A stretch of DNA of 53,177 bases, taken from contig UROS01000001.1 in assembly GCA_900549445.1 (NCBI GenBank), positions 1 to 53,177 on the forward strand, in the 5' to 3' direction. The notes beneath the pieces are model-generated. The model had not been told where the DNA came from. It saw only the letters and a program-made list of their open reading frames with translations, and did not search any database. Made by a program: the position numbers and the translations under genes. This document shows, one piece after another, positions 17,648 to 26,017 of the stretch. Position 1 is the first letter of the stretch. Each line of letters starts with the position of its first letter. This DNA is from an uncultured Porphyromonadaceae bacterium. Its GTDB lineage: Bacteria > Bacteroidota > Bacteroidia > Bacteroidales > Muribaculaceae.

Positions 17648-18088
17648 TCAGTCGATAGTCAGAATCGTAGCGCCTTCAAGAACCGGGTCACCGGGGTTAA
17701 CACTGATGGCAGCCACTTTGCCGTCGCGACCGGCGTGGATTGCGTTTTCCATCTTCATTGCCTCGAGAACGGCAACAGTGTCGGATGCCTTTACGGTGTC
17801 GCCGACCTTGACCGCAATCGAGACCACGGTTCCGGGCAGAGGCGCCTGCACGGCGTAGGCACCGGCAGCGGGAACGGATGCCTTGGCAATTACCTTTTCG
17901 CCCGACTGGGTGCGGGGAGCGGCCGACGGACGGGGAGCGTTGACGATGGTGACGGGTTTGGCTGTCTTGTCGAGCTCCACGCGGTAGGGGACGCCGTTGA
18001 CTTCAACCTGCGCCATGCCGTTGTCGATGTCGCCTATGGCAACCTTGTAGGTGTTGCCGTTGATTTTGTATTTATATTCTTTTTTCAT
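17648..18088 (-). CDS. Biotin carrier subunit of the decarboxylase
   Basis: A 146-aa biotinyl protein. The biotinylated lysine is K112 in VLEAMKMENAI. A Pro/Ala-rich linker (about 50-75) separates an N-terminal beta region from the biotinyl domain (78-146). It carries CO2 from the carboxyltransferase to the membrane beta subunit. It lies 39 bases after the gamma gene and 27 before the beta gene. Confidence 0.93.
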   Translation of the reverse strand: MKKEYKYKINGNTYKVAIGDIDNGMAQVEVNGVPYRVELDKTAKPVTIVNAPRPSAAPRTQSGEKVIAKASVPAAGAYAVQAPLPGTVVSIAVKVGDTVKASDTVAVLEAMKMENAIHAGRDGKVAAISVNPGDPVLEGATILTID

Positions 18089-18127
18089 TTCTGAATTTTC
18101 TGATTAAGTTGGTTGAACGATTGGGGG

Positions 18128-19048
18128 TTAGCGGTGGGGAAGTTCGCGGAGACCGTAGATCTTGGAGCTCCAGGGCGAGTAGGCGCGGCGCACCTTGTTG
18201 ATTGTGAGCACGGTGCTTTCGCGGTCGTGGGCGTCGAGATGCTCATGGAGTGCCATTGCGATAGCCGCAATCACTTCGCCGGAGTCCTGTTCCTGCGATT
18301 CGGCGTGGTGTTCGGTGCCGGCAGCCGCAGCAGTCTTGGCTTTGTTCGACTTCGAGACGCGGGCGCCTATGATGCTGATGATCTTGAAGCAGATGCTGAG
18401 GAGCAGCAGCGCGCTGAACACGATACACATGGCCATTATGGCCATACCGAAGCCGTTTTCGTCCTGTTCGGAGAAGGTGCGTACTTTTTCGTTGGTGTCT
18501 TTGATGATGTTGTTGCTCGAGGGGGTGACGTAGAGATGGTCGGAGCCGTCGCGCACCTCCCATGCATCGGGGTCGGTGCCGCCTTCGCCGTCGACTTTGC
18601 GGGCATAGGACTGCCCTGGCTTGAGCGATGCGGGAACTACAACCTCGTCGATGAGGGTAAGGCCGTTGGCATCGTAGATGGCGATGTAGTTGTCCTTGCC
18701 GGGCTCGAGGGTGAAACTGGTGTGGAAAGTACCCTTGTTAGGCTCGCCGTCGGCCCAGAAGAGCACGTGCTGGCGGGCGGGAATCTCGGTGTTGACGTCG
18801 CCGAGAGGCACAGGATATTTCGTATTGTTCGTCTTGTCGTCGGTAAGATATACGCTCGATATTTCGAGGGGGCCGAAGGTTGAATTGAAGAGTTCTATCC
18901 AGGCGTGGTGGCGTCCGAAGTCGTCGACCACGCTGGAGTCGTTTTCAACCATCACTTCGTTGATGCGCAGACCGCGCCGGCCCTGGGCCGACACAGCAGT
19001 AACGCAGGCCATCACGACAACAAGCAGCAGAAATATTTTCTTTTTCAA
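18128..19048 (-). CDS. Decarboxylase gamma-like subunit with lamin-tail domain
   Basis: A 306-aa protein in the gamma-subunit position of the operon. A signal peptide (residues 1-21, ending VSAQ) leads into a lamin-tail-like beta domain of about 150 residues (LRINEVMVENDSSVVDDFG..., HHAWIELFNST). A single membrane helix follows at about 198-222 (MAIMAMCIVFSALLLLSICF), then an OadG-like cytoplasmic tail ending INKVRRAYSPWSSKIYGLRE. Ordinary OadG subunits are about 80-100 aa without an extracytoplasmic domain. Gamma subunits help assemble the complex. The added domain would face the periplasm. Confidence 0.82.
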   Translation of the reverse strand: MKKKIFLLLVVVMACVTAVSAQGRRGLRINEVMVENDSSVVDDFGRHHAWIELFNSTFGPLEISSVYLTDDKTNNTKYPVPLGDVNTEIPARQHVLFWADGEPNKGTFHTSFTLEPGKDNYIAIYDANGLTLIDEVVVPASLKPGQSYARKVDGEGGTDPDAWEVRDGSDHLYVTPSSNNIIKDTNEKVRTFSEQDENGFGMAIMAMCIVFSALLLLSICFKIISIIGARVSKSNKAKTAAAAGTEHHAESQEQDSGEVIAAIAMALHEHLDAHDRESTVLTINKVRRAYSPWSSKIYGLRELPHR

Positions 19049-19095
19049 AACTTGTCGGTATTAAAGTGTTGGTAAATAGGTGTTGACGCCGTGGT

Positions 19096-20649
19096 TTAGA
19101 GCGGAATGTTGCCGTGCTTTTTGGCGGGATTGGTCACTTTCTTGGTGGCGAGCTGCTGCAGAGCGCGGATAATGCGGAAACGGGTGTTGCGCGGCTCGAT
19201 CACGTCGTCGATATAGCCGTAGCGTGCGGCGTTGTAGGGGTTGCAGAAGAGTTTGTTGTACTCCTCTTTCTTCTCTGCGAGGAATGCCTTGGGATCGGGA
19301 GCTTCCTTGGCTTCGCGGGCGTAGAGCACCTCTACGGCGCCGTCGGCGCCCATCACGGCGATTTCGGCGGTAGGCCATGCGTAGTTCATGTCGCCGCGGA
19401 GCTGCTTGCAGCTCATCACGATGTGGCTGCCGCCGTAGCTCTTTCGGAGTGTCACGGTTACCTTGGGCACGGTGGCTTCGCCGTAGGCGTAGAGCAGCTT
19501 GGCGCCGTGGAGGATCACGCCGTTGTATTCCTGGCCGGTTCCGGGAAGGAAGCCGGGGACGTCGACGAGAGTTACCAGAGGAATGTTGAAGGCGTCGCAG
19601 AAACGGACGAAGCGTGCGCCCTTGCGCGAGGCGTTGCTGTCGAGCACGCCGGCGAGGAATTTGGGCTGGTTTGCCACGATGCCTACGGCCTGGCCGTTGA
19701 AGCGGGCGAAGCCGATGATGATGTTCTTTGCGAAATCGCGCTGAATTTCAAGGAATTCGCCGTTGTCAATTATAGCGCCGATAACCTCATACATGTCGTA
19801 GGGGCGGTTGGCGGAATCGGGAATTATTTCGTTGAGGGAGTCCTCGAGGCGGTCGATGGGGTCGTTGCACTCAACCAGCGGCGGCTCCTCAAGGTTGTTC
19901 TGGGGAATGTAGCTGAAGAGTTTGCGGATGATCTTCAGGGCTTCTTCGCCGTCTTCGGCAGCGAAGTGAGCCACGCCGCTCTTCTGCGAGTGAACCTGTG
20001 CGCCGCCGAGGGCTTCCTGGGTTACGTCTTCGCCGGTTACGGTCTTCACGACCTTCGGGCCGGTGAGGAACATGTAGGAAATGCCCTTGGTCATGATGGT
20101 GAAGTCGGTGAGGGCGGGGGAGTAGACGGCTCCGCCGGCACACGGGCCGAGTATGCCCGAAATCTGGGGAATCACGCCGGAAGCGAGAATGTTGCGCTGG
20201 AAGATCTCGGCGTAGCCTGCGAGGGCGTTGATGCCCTCCTGGATGCGGGCACCGCCCGAGTCGTTGAGGCCGATGACGGGAGCACCCATCTTCATGGCCA
20301 TATCCATGATCTTGCAGATCTTCAGAGCCATGGTCTCGCTGAGCGAGCCGCCGAAAACGGTGAAGTCCTGGGCGAACACGTAGACGAGGCGGCCGTCGAT
20401 TGTACCGTAGCCGGTGACCACGCCGTCGCCGAGGTAGCTTTTCTTCTCCTGGCCGAAGTTGTGGCAGCGGTGGCGCACAAACATGTCGATTTCCTCGAAG
20501 GAACCCTCGTCGAGCAGCTGTGCAATGCGTTCGCGGGCGGTGTATTTACCTTTGTCGTGCTGTTTCTGGATAGCCTTTTCGCCTCCACCGAGGCGGGCTT
20601 CTTCGCGCAGAGCAATAAGCTCTCTTACTTTTTCAAGTTGGTTACTCAT
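19096..20649 (-). CDS. mmdA: Methylmalonyl-CoA decarboxylase alpha (carboxyltransferase) subunit
   Basis: A 517-aa acyl-CoA carboxyltransferase of the PccB/MmdA family. It transfers the carboxyl group from (S)-methylmalonyl-CoA to the biotin carrier, giving propionyl-CoA. Family features are GSFEEID near residue 50, GGARIQEG, GGAVYSPALTDF and FLPGTGQEYNGVILHGAKLLYAY. It sits after the epimerase and before gamma, biotin and beta subunits. No biotin carboxylase gene is nearby, which favours a sodium-pumping decarboxylase over an ATP-driven propionyl-CoA carboxylase. Confidence 0.93.
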   Translation of the reverse strand: MSNQLEKVRELIALREEARLGGGEKAIQKQHDKGKYTARERIAQLLDEGSFEEIDMFVRHRCHNFGQEKKSYLGDGVVTGYGTIDGRLVYVFAQDFTVFGGSLSETMALKICKIMDMAMKMGAPVIGLNDSGGARIQEGINALAGYAEIFQRNILASGVIPQISGILGPCAGGAVYSPALTDFTIMTKGISYMFLTGPKVVKTVTGEDVTQEALGGAQVHSQKSGVAHFAAEDGEEALKIIRKLFSYIPQNNLEEPPLVECNDPIDRLEDSLNEIIPDSANRPYDMYEVIGAIIDNGEFLEIQRDFAKNIIIGFARFNGQAVGIVANQPKFLAGVLDSNASRKGARFVRFCDAFNIPLVTLVDVPGFLPGTGQEYNGVILHGAKLLYAYGEATVPKVTVTLRKSYGGSHIVMSCKQLRGDMNYAWPTAEIAVMGADGAVEVLYAREAKEAPDPKAFLAEKKEEYNKLFCNPYNAARYGYIDDVIEPRNTRFRIIRALQQLATKKVTNPAKKHGNIPL

Positions 20650-20764
20650 TTCTATGAATTGATGACCGTGCGGCCGGGAGCGCCTTCAACCGGCGTAGGG
20701 GATGGTTAGGTGCGGTTGCCGCCGCGGCTGTTTTGGTTTTCTATATACCTATATTATATATTAA

Positions 20765-21184
20765 TCACTTGTTGGGATCCTCGCAGAGCTCGATCAGAGT
20801 GCCGCAGGTCGACTTGGGGTGAAGGAATGCGATGTTGAGGCCTTCGGCGCCCTTGCGGGGAGCCTTGTCGATGAGGCGCGCACCTTTGCCTTCAACTTCG
20901 GCGAGAGCATTGGCAACGCCGTCCTCAATGGCGAGAGCCACGTGCTGGATGCCGCCGCGGCCGCCGTTGTTGGCTATGAACTTGCAGATGGCGCTTTCGG
21001 GAGCGGTGCCCTCGAGAAGCTCGAGTTTGGTCTGTCCGATTTTGAAGAACGCGGTGCGTACTTTCTGGTCTTCTACGGTTTCAATGGCAAAACATTTAAG
21101 GCCTAACACGTTTTCATAGAACGCGATGGCTTCCTCAAGATTGGGAACTGCTATCCCGATGTGCTCGATATGGGAAATTTCCAT
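20765..21184 (-). CDS. mce: Methylmalonyl-CoA epimerase
   Basis: A 139-aa vicinal-oxygen-chelate enzyme that interconverts (R)- and (S)-methylmalonyl-CoA. Metal ligands are visible as H8 (ISHIEHIGIAV), the histidine of GGIQHVALAIED and the C-terminal glutamate of TLIELCED. First gene of the operon, 115 bases before mmdA, with a promoter 112-142 bases upstream. Confidence 0.95.
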   Translation of the reverse strand: MEISHIEHIGIAVPNLEEAIAFYENVLGLKCFAIETVEDQKVRTAFFKIGQTKLELLEGTAPESAICKFIANNGGRGGIQHVALAIEDGVANALAEVEGKGARLIDKAPRKGAEGLNIAFLHPKSTCGTLIELCEDPNK

Positions 21185-21295
21185 GATAAATATAAAAAAG
21201 AGTGGTTATTAAGTTAAAATCTTCTCTGTCAGGTGCTCGACAGTGGCATCCGCTGTTCCTGAAGGGTTTCGGGGAAAGCCTACTGAATCGCGTTG

Positions 21296-21326
21296 CAAAT
21301 ATACTCATATTTCGCGGGTTTTCAAT
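21296..21326 (-). promoter_or_regulatory. Promoter of the mce-mmdA operon
   Basis: On the minus strand ATTG (21326-21323), 19 nt, TATATTTG (21303-21296). The -7 is a perfect TAnnTTTG. The transcript would have a leader of about 105 nt before mce. Confidence 0.62.
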
Positions 21327-21678
21327 CGTTAAAAAGTAAAAAAGATTTACAAACCGGCGAACCTGCAGACGTGTCTGAACGATTCATGTAAGAAATGAAG
21401 TCAGGAACGCGCCTTACCGTCGCCTGCGGTGCGTGCTTTGCCGGTTTCGGCGGCGCAAAACGGTAATTGTGGCAGAGTCTGTCAGCCATAATGGCAGAAA
21501 AACCGCTGCCGTGACGCATCCGCTGTCATGGCAAATCATTTAAAAACAATATTTTATGATGGCCGCAACAATTCTGGCATCAGATTTGTTCCTTTTATGG
21601 TAGCCGACGCGGAGGAGCGCCCCCGCTCAGGCATCAGTAATAACGATTAATCAACAACAAAAATAAAAATTCAAGATT
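21327..21678. other. Gene-free interval upstream of dnaK
   Basis: About 350 bp with no gene. It must hold the dnaK promoter, but no perfect TAnnTTTG is present; CAGATTTG at 21581-21588 is a one-mismatch candidate without a clear -33. No CIRCE inverted repeat was found. Confidence 0.45.
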
Positions 21679-23586
21679 ATGGGAAAAATTATCGGTATTG
21701 ACCTTGGAACCACCAATTCCTGTGTAGCAGTGCTTGAAGGCAACGACCCTGTCGTTATCCCTAACAGCGAAGGCCGCAACACAACTCCTTCCGTCGTGGC
21801 ATTTGTCGACGGCGGCGAACGTAAAGTGGGCGACCCCGCTAAGCGTCAGGCTATAACCAACCCCAAACGTACCATCTACTCCATCAAACGTTTCATGGGC
21901 GAAACCTACGATCAGGTTGCCAATGAAATAGAGCGCGTGCCTTACAAGGTAGTCCGCGCCGACAACAACACCCCGCGCGTCGACATCGACGGCCGCGAAT
22001 ATACTCCTCAGGAAATCTCCGCAATGATTCTTCAGAAAATGAAGAAGACTGCCGAAGATTACCTCGGACAGGCAGTGACCGAAGCCGTGATCACCGTGCC
22101 TGCTTACTTCAACGACTCCCAGCGTCAGGCAACCAAAGAAGCCGGCGAAATCGCAGGCCTCACCGTAAAGCGTATCGTCAACGAGCCTACAGCCGCAGCT
22201 CTTGCCTACGGCCTCGACAAATCTAACAAAGACCAGAAGATCGCCGTGTTTGACCTCGGCGGCGGTACTTTCGATATTTCTATCCTCGAACTTGGCGACG
22301 GCGTGTTTGAGGTTAAGTCAACCAACGGCGACACCCACCTTGGCGGCGACGATTTCGACCACGTGATCATCGACTGGCTCGCCGACGAATTCCAGAAAGA
22401 GGAAGGCATCGACCTCCGTCAGGATCCTATGGCGCTCCAGCGCCTTAAGGAAGCTGCCGAAAAAGCAAAGATCGAACTTTCGAGCACAACCTCGACCGAG
22501 ATCAACCTCCCCTATATAATGCCGGTCAACGGTATTCCGAAGCACCTTGTGAAGACCCTTACCCGTGCTAAATTCGAACAGCTCGCCGACAAGCTCATTC
22601 AGGCAACCGTAAAACCCTGCGAACAGGCTCTTAAGGATGCCGGCATGACCGCATCCGATATCGACGAGGTTATCCTCGTGGGCGGTTCAACCCGTATCCC
22701 GGCAATCCAGCAGGTTGTGGAGAAATTCTTCGGCAAGGCTCCCTCGAAGGGCGTTAACCCTGACGAAGTAGTGGCCGTCGGCGCAGCAATTCAGGGCGGT
22801 GTGCTCTCCGGCGATGTTAAGGACGTGCTTCTTCTCGACGTTGTGCCCCTCTCGGTAGGTATCGAGACCCTCGGCGGCGTGATGACCAAACTTATCGAAG
22901 CCAACACCACCATTCCTGTACGTAAGAGCGAGACATTCTCCACCGCTGCCGACAACCAGCCTTCGGTTGAGATCCACGTGCTCCAGGGCGAGCGCCCCAT
23001 GGCGAAAGACGACAAGACCCTCGGCAAGTTCCATCTCGACGGCATCGCTCCCGCCCCCCGCGGCATACCTCAGATTGAGGTGACCTTCGAGATCGACGCC
23101 AACGGTATCCTCAACGTGTCGGCGAAAGATAAAGCCACCGGCAAGGAGCAGAGCATCCGAATCGAGGCCTCCAGCGGTCTTACCGACGCCGAAATCAGAC
23201 GTATGAAAGATGAGGCAGCCGCCAATGCAGCCGCCGACGCCAAGGAAAAAGAGCGTATCGACAAACTCAACCAGGCCGATACCATCATCTTCCAGACCGA
23301 AAAGCAGCTCCAGGAGCTCGGCGACAAGATTCCCGCCGACAAGAAAGCCGCTATCGAAAACGCTCTCAACCGTCTCCGCGAGGCCCACAAGGCTCAGGAC
23401 ATCGCCGGTATCGACAGCGCGATCGACGAAATCCAGAAGACCTTCGGCGCAGCTCAGCAGGACATCCTCAATGCCCAGCAGCAGGCAGGTGCTCAGAGCG
23501 GTGCTCAGGCTGGCCCTCAGCCCGGTGCCCAGCAGCCCGGTCCCGATGACCACGTAACCGACGTAGACTTTGAGGAAGTGAAATAA
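21679..23586 (+). CDS. dnaK: Chaperone protein DnaK (Hsp70)
   Basis: A 635-aa Hsp70 chaperone. The ATPase domain starts with IGIDLGTTNSCVAV (4-17) and includes VFDLGGGTFDISIL. A DNIDPSV-like loop (NQPSVEIHVLQGER) begins the substrate domain. The C-terminus is Gln/Gly/Ala-rich and ends DDHVTDVDFEEVK, the GrpE/DnaJ-related EEVD-like tail. It is monocistronic: neither grpE nor dnaJ is adjacent, and a strong terminator follows. Confidence 0.98.
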   Translation: MGKIIGIDLGTTNSCVAVLEGNDPVVIPNSEGRNTTPSVVAFVDGGERKVGDPAKRQAITNPKRTIYSIKRFMGETYDQVANEIERVPYKVVRADNNTPRVDIDGREYTPQEISAMILQKMKKTAEDYLGQAVTEAVITVPAYFNDSQRQATKEAGEIAGLTVKRIVNEPTAAALAYGLDKSNKDQKIAVFDLGGGTFDISILELGDGVFEVKSTNGDTHLGGDDFDHVIIDWLADEFQKEEGIDLRQDPMALQRLKEAAEKAKIELSSTTSTEINLPYIMPVNGIPKHLVKTLTRAKFEQLADKLIQATVKPCEQALKDAGMTASDIDEVILVGGSTRIPAIQQVVEKFFGKAPSKGVNPDEVVAVGAAIQGGVLSGDVKDVLLLDVVPLSVGIETLGGVMTKLIEANTTIPVRKSETFSTAADNQPSVEIHVLQGERPMAKDDKTLGKFHLDGIAPAPRGIPQIEVTFEIDANGILNVSAKDKATGKEQSIRIEASSGLTDAEIRRMKDEAAANAAADAKEKERIDKLNQADTIIFQTEKQLQELGDKIPADKKAAIENALNRLREAHKAQDIAGIDSAIDEIQKTFGAAQQDILNAQQQAGAQSGAQAGPQPGAQQPGPDDHVTDVDFEEVK

Positions 23587-23607
23587 ACTTCCTAATCAGC
23601 GATAACG

Positions 23608-23646
23608 AAAAGGAGTGCAGTTTTCAATGAACTGCACTCCTTTTTA
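23608..23646 (+). terminator. Terminator of dnaK
   Basis: GGAGTGCAGTT (23612-23622) pairs perfectly with AACTGCACTCC (23630-23640), extended by flanking A/T pairs, followed by TTTTTATTT. Confidence 0.92.
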
Positions 23647-23696
23647 TTTAGCGCAAAAAATGCCGGAATATAAAATTTATTATCATCATCTAAAGT

Positions 23697-23730
23697 TTTG
23701 CGGACAGAAATAAAAGTTTTTATAAATTTG
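23697..23730 (+). promoter_or_regulatory. Promoter of the DUF6398-like gene
   Basis: TTTG (23697-23700), 22 nt, TAAATTTG (23723-23730). The spacer is slightly longer than the usual 19-21. The predicted leader is about 90 nt. Confidence 0.6.
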
Positions 23731-23827
23731 CGGTAGGTTCAATTGCCATCGGCATAACTAACCGTTTTTGGTCAACATCCGCTACAAACGTATATATAAA
23801 GAGTAGCGTTTAATAAACTGCAACAAA

Positions 23828-24229
23828 ATGGATAAAAAAGCAATAAAAGCGAGAGAAGACGAAATAGTCCGGATGGTGGTGAACTTCTGCAATGAGAAGA
23901 TTGATTCTGAATATGCGTCGCTTTGTGAGAAGATGGTGCGGAAACTTGGGCGTAAGAGAACGAATCCTCTTGAGCGGGGGAGGCTGGAAATATGGGCTGC
24001 CGCGGTAATATATACTATCGCAACAATGAATTTTCTGTTCGACAAGTCATTTGAACCTTATTTATCATCGTCCGAGATATATGGCCATTTCGGTACTTCT
24101 TCTTCAACAATCTCTCAGAAAGCCGGGCAAATACGCACGATGCTTAAATTAAAACCTTATTGGGATCCGGACTTTTCAACAATGCGAATGATTGCGAATA
24201 ATCCTCTTAACATACTGTTCTCATTGTAA
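23828..24229 (+). CDS. DUF6398-like protein
   Basis: A 133-aa soluble helical protein that resembles the DUF6398 family, judged from FCNEKIDSEYASLCEKM, RGRLEIWAAAVIYTIATMNF and the FGTSSSTISQKAGQIRTMLK segment near residue 80, which looks like a helix-turn-helix. Function unknown. It is followed 16 bases later by the EVE/HD gene on the same strand, and both stand alone between terminators, so they probably act together. Confidence 0.72.
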   Translation: MDKKAIKAREDEIVRMVVNFCNEKIDSEYASLCEKMVRKLGRKRTNPLERGRLEIWAAAVIYTIATMNFLFDKSFEPYLSSSEIYGHFGTSSSTISQKAGQIRTMLKLKPYWDPDFSTMRMIANNPLNILFSL

Positions 24230-24245
24230 ATCAATATCTTTAGCA

Positions 24246-25172
24246 ATGTCAACTGTAATTTTTAAATGGAATCCGGCATTTTCGTCCTATACAATGATGT
24301 CATTTCTTCGCGATCTTTCCTATTGTAAAGACGAAGATGCAGAATACGTCAGATTCAACTGGAGTGTCTGGGATTATGATAAGATTGGTGAGGGCGACGA
24401 GTTCTACTGGGTCAAAGTCGGACTCGGGCAGACCGGAATCGTGGGTCACGGCCGGATTACGTCCGGACCATACGAAGGAAAGGACTGGTCGGGCAAAGGC
24501 CGCAGGATGTTCTATGTCGATTTCGTGCCCGACGTACTGATAAATCCCGACGCTTTGCCTCTGCTCGGTTGTCGTCAGCTGTCAGCAGCGATTCCTGATT
24601 TCGAATGCGACAAAGGACATTCGGGTCTTGTGCTGAAAGGTTGTCAGGCAGAAACGCTTGGGTGTCTATGGTCTGACTATCTTGAGTTGAACAAGAAAGA
24701 TTTTCTCTGGAAAGCGCTGAAAGACAACGATTATCTTTTTATGGAACGTGGCCTGGAGGAAATCGCCCTCGAAATAGCGGAGAGAGCGCACCGTGGACAA
24801 AAAGATAAAGCCGGCAAAGAATATATCGAACATCCTAAGAGGGTGGCAGACAAATGCGATGCAGCAGAAGAGCGTATAGTGGCGTTGCTCCACGACACCA
24901 TTGAGGACACGGATGTGACGCCTGAATTTCTGACAGAAAACGGTTTCCCAGAGGATATCATCGACTCCGTTCTTTCCGTTACCAGGCGCGAAGGCGAGAG
25001 CTACGAGGACTTTGTCAGGCGCGCCGGGCAGAACCCGGTCGGGCGTCAGGTCAAGCTTCACGACCTCGAAGACAATATGGATATCATGCGACTGGATTCA
25101 CTCTCCGACAAAGACATCGAACGCCTTAACCGATACATGCGGGCATATCGCTATCTTTCGTCATTGCCGTAG
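24246..25172 (+). CDS. EVE/PUA-like domain fused to SpoT-like HD hydrolase
   Basis: A 308-aa two-domain protein. I start it at 24246; an upstream in-frame ATG (24192) overlaps the preceding gene. Residues 1-130 resemble the EVE/ASCH/PUA-like fold (FNWSVWDYDKIGEGDEFYWVK, GQTGIVGHGRITSGPYEGKD), which in other proteins binds modified bases or RNA. Residues 165-308 are an HD phosphohydrolase like the SpoT/MESH1 (p)ppGpp hydrolase: H182 in AHRGQKDKAG, H196 in EHPKR, H216-D217 in LLHDTIED and D276 in HDLEDN. There is no synthetase, TGS or ACT domain. The substrate is likely a nucleotide; which one is unknown. Confidence 0.8.
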   Translation: MSTVIFKWNPAFSSYTMMSFLRDLSYCKDEDAEYVRFNWSVWDYDKIGEGDEFYWVKVGLGQTGIVGHGRITSGPYEGKDWSGKGRRMFYVDFVPDVLINPDALPLLGCRQLSAAIPDFECDKGHSGLVLKGCQAETLGCLWSDYLELNKKDFLWKALKDNDYLFMERGLEEIALEIAERAHRGQKDKAGKEYIEHPKRVADKCDAAEERIVALLHDTIEDTDVTPEFLTENGFPEDIIDSVLSVTRREGESYEDFVRRAGQNPVGRQVKLHDLEDNMDIMRLDSLSDKDIERLNRYMRAYRYLSSLP

Positions 25173-25375
25173 TCTGTAGATGTATAATCCACAAATTGAG
25201 ATGTGCGAAAAAGGAACTATCAAAAAAATCAGTTCCAAAGTTATTTGATTTAATTACAGTAAGATACAATTTTAGGGCATTTCTCCTTTATTCAAACATG
25301 GCGGAAATGACAGTTCTAAGATTATATTGCAGTGTGTCAGTTTTTTAGCTCTGATTTTTATTCCATCGAATTCCT

Positions 25376-25407
25376 AAAAGCGGAAACGCGCAAAACGAAA
25401 CGTGCGA
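25376..25407. repeat. Left composite motif of the island (motif A inverted, motif B)
   Basis: AAAAGCGGAAA (25376-25386), a 5-nt spacer, then AAAACGAAACGTGC (25392-25405). The 14-mer recurs exactly at 29155-29168, where it is preceded, again after a 5-nt spacer, by the exact reverse complement of the 11-mer. The 20-mer at 25388-25407 also recurs inverted at 29561-29580 with three transitions. Confidence 0.7.
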
Positions 25408-25437
25408 AAAATTCGACACTATTCCATTTGGAAAATT

Positions 25438-25453
25438 CGACTTTTTGACCAAT
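25438..25453 (+). repeat. GACCAAT motif, left copy
   Basis: CGACTTTTTGACCAAT matches 29505-29520 (CGACTTTTAGACCAAT) in 15 of 16 positions in direct orientation. Shorter copies occur at 29106-29114 (TGACCAATC) and 29319-29330 (TTTTGACCAATC). Confidence 0.55.
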
Positions 25454-25673
25454 TCTAAAAAGTCAGAGGAACGGTAATAACCGCTCCTCTTTATGCCGCT
25501 AAGCTTGAAGTTATCGCGCCCCCTCGCGGACTTTATAAAACCATGTTGCACCGGGAAACATCATGGAGTAACACACAAGCGACGGTGGAGTTCCCTCGCT
25601 TCACGGGTCTTTGCAAAATTACTGAACAATTGCCCAATAAGCAAATAATAAGGCATCCTTTTAGTGAAAAATA

Positions 25674-25709
25674 GACGGCGTGAGGTTCATTATACTTACT
25701 CACGCCGTC
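25674..25709 (-). terminator. Terminator of the capsid operon (distal)
   Basis: GACGGCGTGAG (25674-25684) pairs perfectly with CTCACGCCGTC (25699-25709); on the minus strand it is followed by TATTTTTCAC. Confidence 0.75.
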
Positions 25710-25733
25710 AATCCGCAAATAGGCTCAAAACAA

Positions 25734-25789
25734 AAGCACTCCGGGCGACTCTTAGGACTCAAACGCCAGTTCGCCATTCCCGGGTGCTT
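25734..25789 (-). terminator. Long hairpin just after the small HTH gene
   Basis: AAGCACTCCGGG (25734-25745) pairs with CCCGGGTGCTT (25779-25789) with one bulged T. It begins five bases after the stop of the small gene on the minus strand and is followed by TTGTTTTGAG. A proximal terminator or 3'-end stabilising hairpin. Confidence 0.5.
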
Positions 25790-25794
25790 GTATA

Positions 25795-25980
25795 TCATAT
25801 AAACACACTGCGTTTCAAATAATTGTATAACGTTCGCTCCGCTATGCCGAACTGAGGATATATGTAACGCCGCCAAATGTCGCGGTTACTTATGCCGCTT
25901 TTTATGTGTCGGTCATATACCTCATTCACTGCTTTTACTCTCGCGGCATAGGAATTGCCTTTGGGTATGGTTTTCGGCAT
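25795..25980 (-). CDS. Small helix-turn-helix-like phage protein
   Basis: A 61-aa basic protein starting MPKTIPKGNSYAARVKAV. Residues 17-58 look like a DNA-binding helical unit (EVYDRHIKSGISNRDIWRRY, FGIAERTLYNYLKR). It is the third gene of the minus-strand run after the prohead protease and capsid genes, 37 bases from the latter, and is followed by two hairpins. Possibly a regulator or a DNA-binding packaging factor; a precise role cannot be given. Confidence 0.65.
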   Translation of the reverse strand: MPKTIPKGNSYAARVKAVNEVYDRHIKSGISNRDIWRRYIYPQFGIAERTLYNYLKRSVFI

Positions 25981-26017
25981 AGTGGAACAATGGTCTTATT
26001 GATTAGCATTATTGCGT

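Larger units (their letters stand above)
25173..25794. other. Gene-free left edge of the phage-like island
   Basis: About 620 bp with hairpins and repeats but no supportable gene; two short minus-strand frames here lack any domain. It contains a composite repeat (25376-25407), a GACCAAT motif (25438-25453), a doubled AAAATTCGAC (near 25408 and 25431) and several hairpins. A hairpin at 25467-25490 is followed on the minus strand by TGACTTTTTAG and could be a further terminator. Confidence 0.55.

Noticed and set aside
19096..20649. ATP-dependent propionyl-CoA carboxylase beta subunit
   Set aside because: No biotin carboxylase gene is near, while membrane beta and gamma subunits are in the same operon.
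19114..20709. Open frame of over 500 codons opposite mmdA, plus strand
   Set aside because: Mirror image of a well-conserved gene in GC-rich DNA; the translation is Ala/Gly/Val/His-rich with no domain.
22687..23553. Long open frame opposite dnaK
   Set aside because: Antisense to highly conserved dnaK; composition reflects dnaK codon use only.
25345..25718. Two short minus-strand frames beyond the small HTH gene
   Set aside because: They cover terminator hairpins and edge repeats and show no recognisable protein features.
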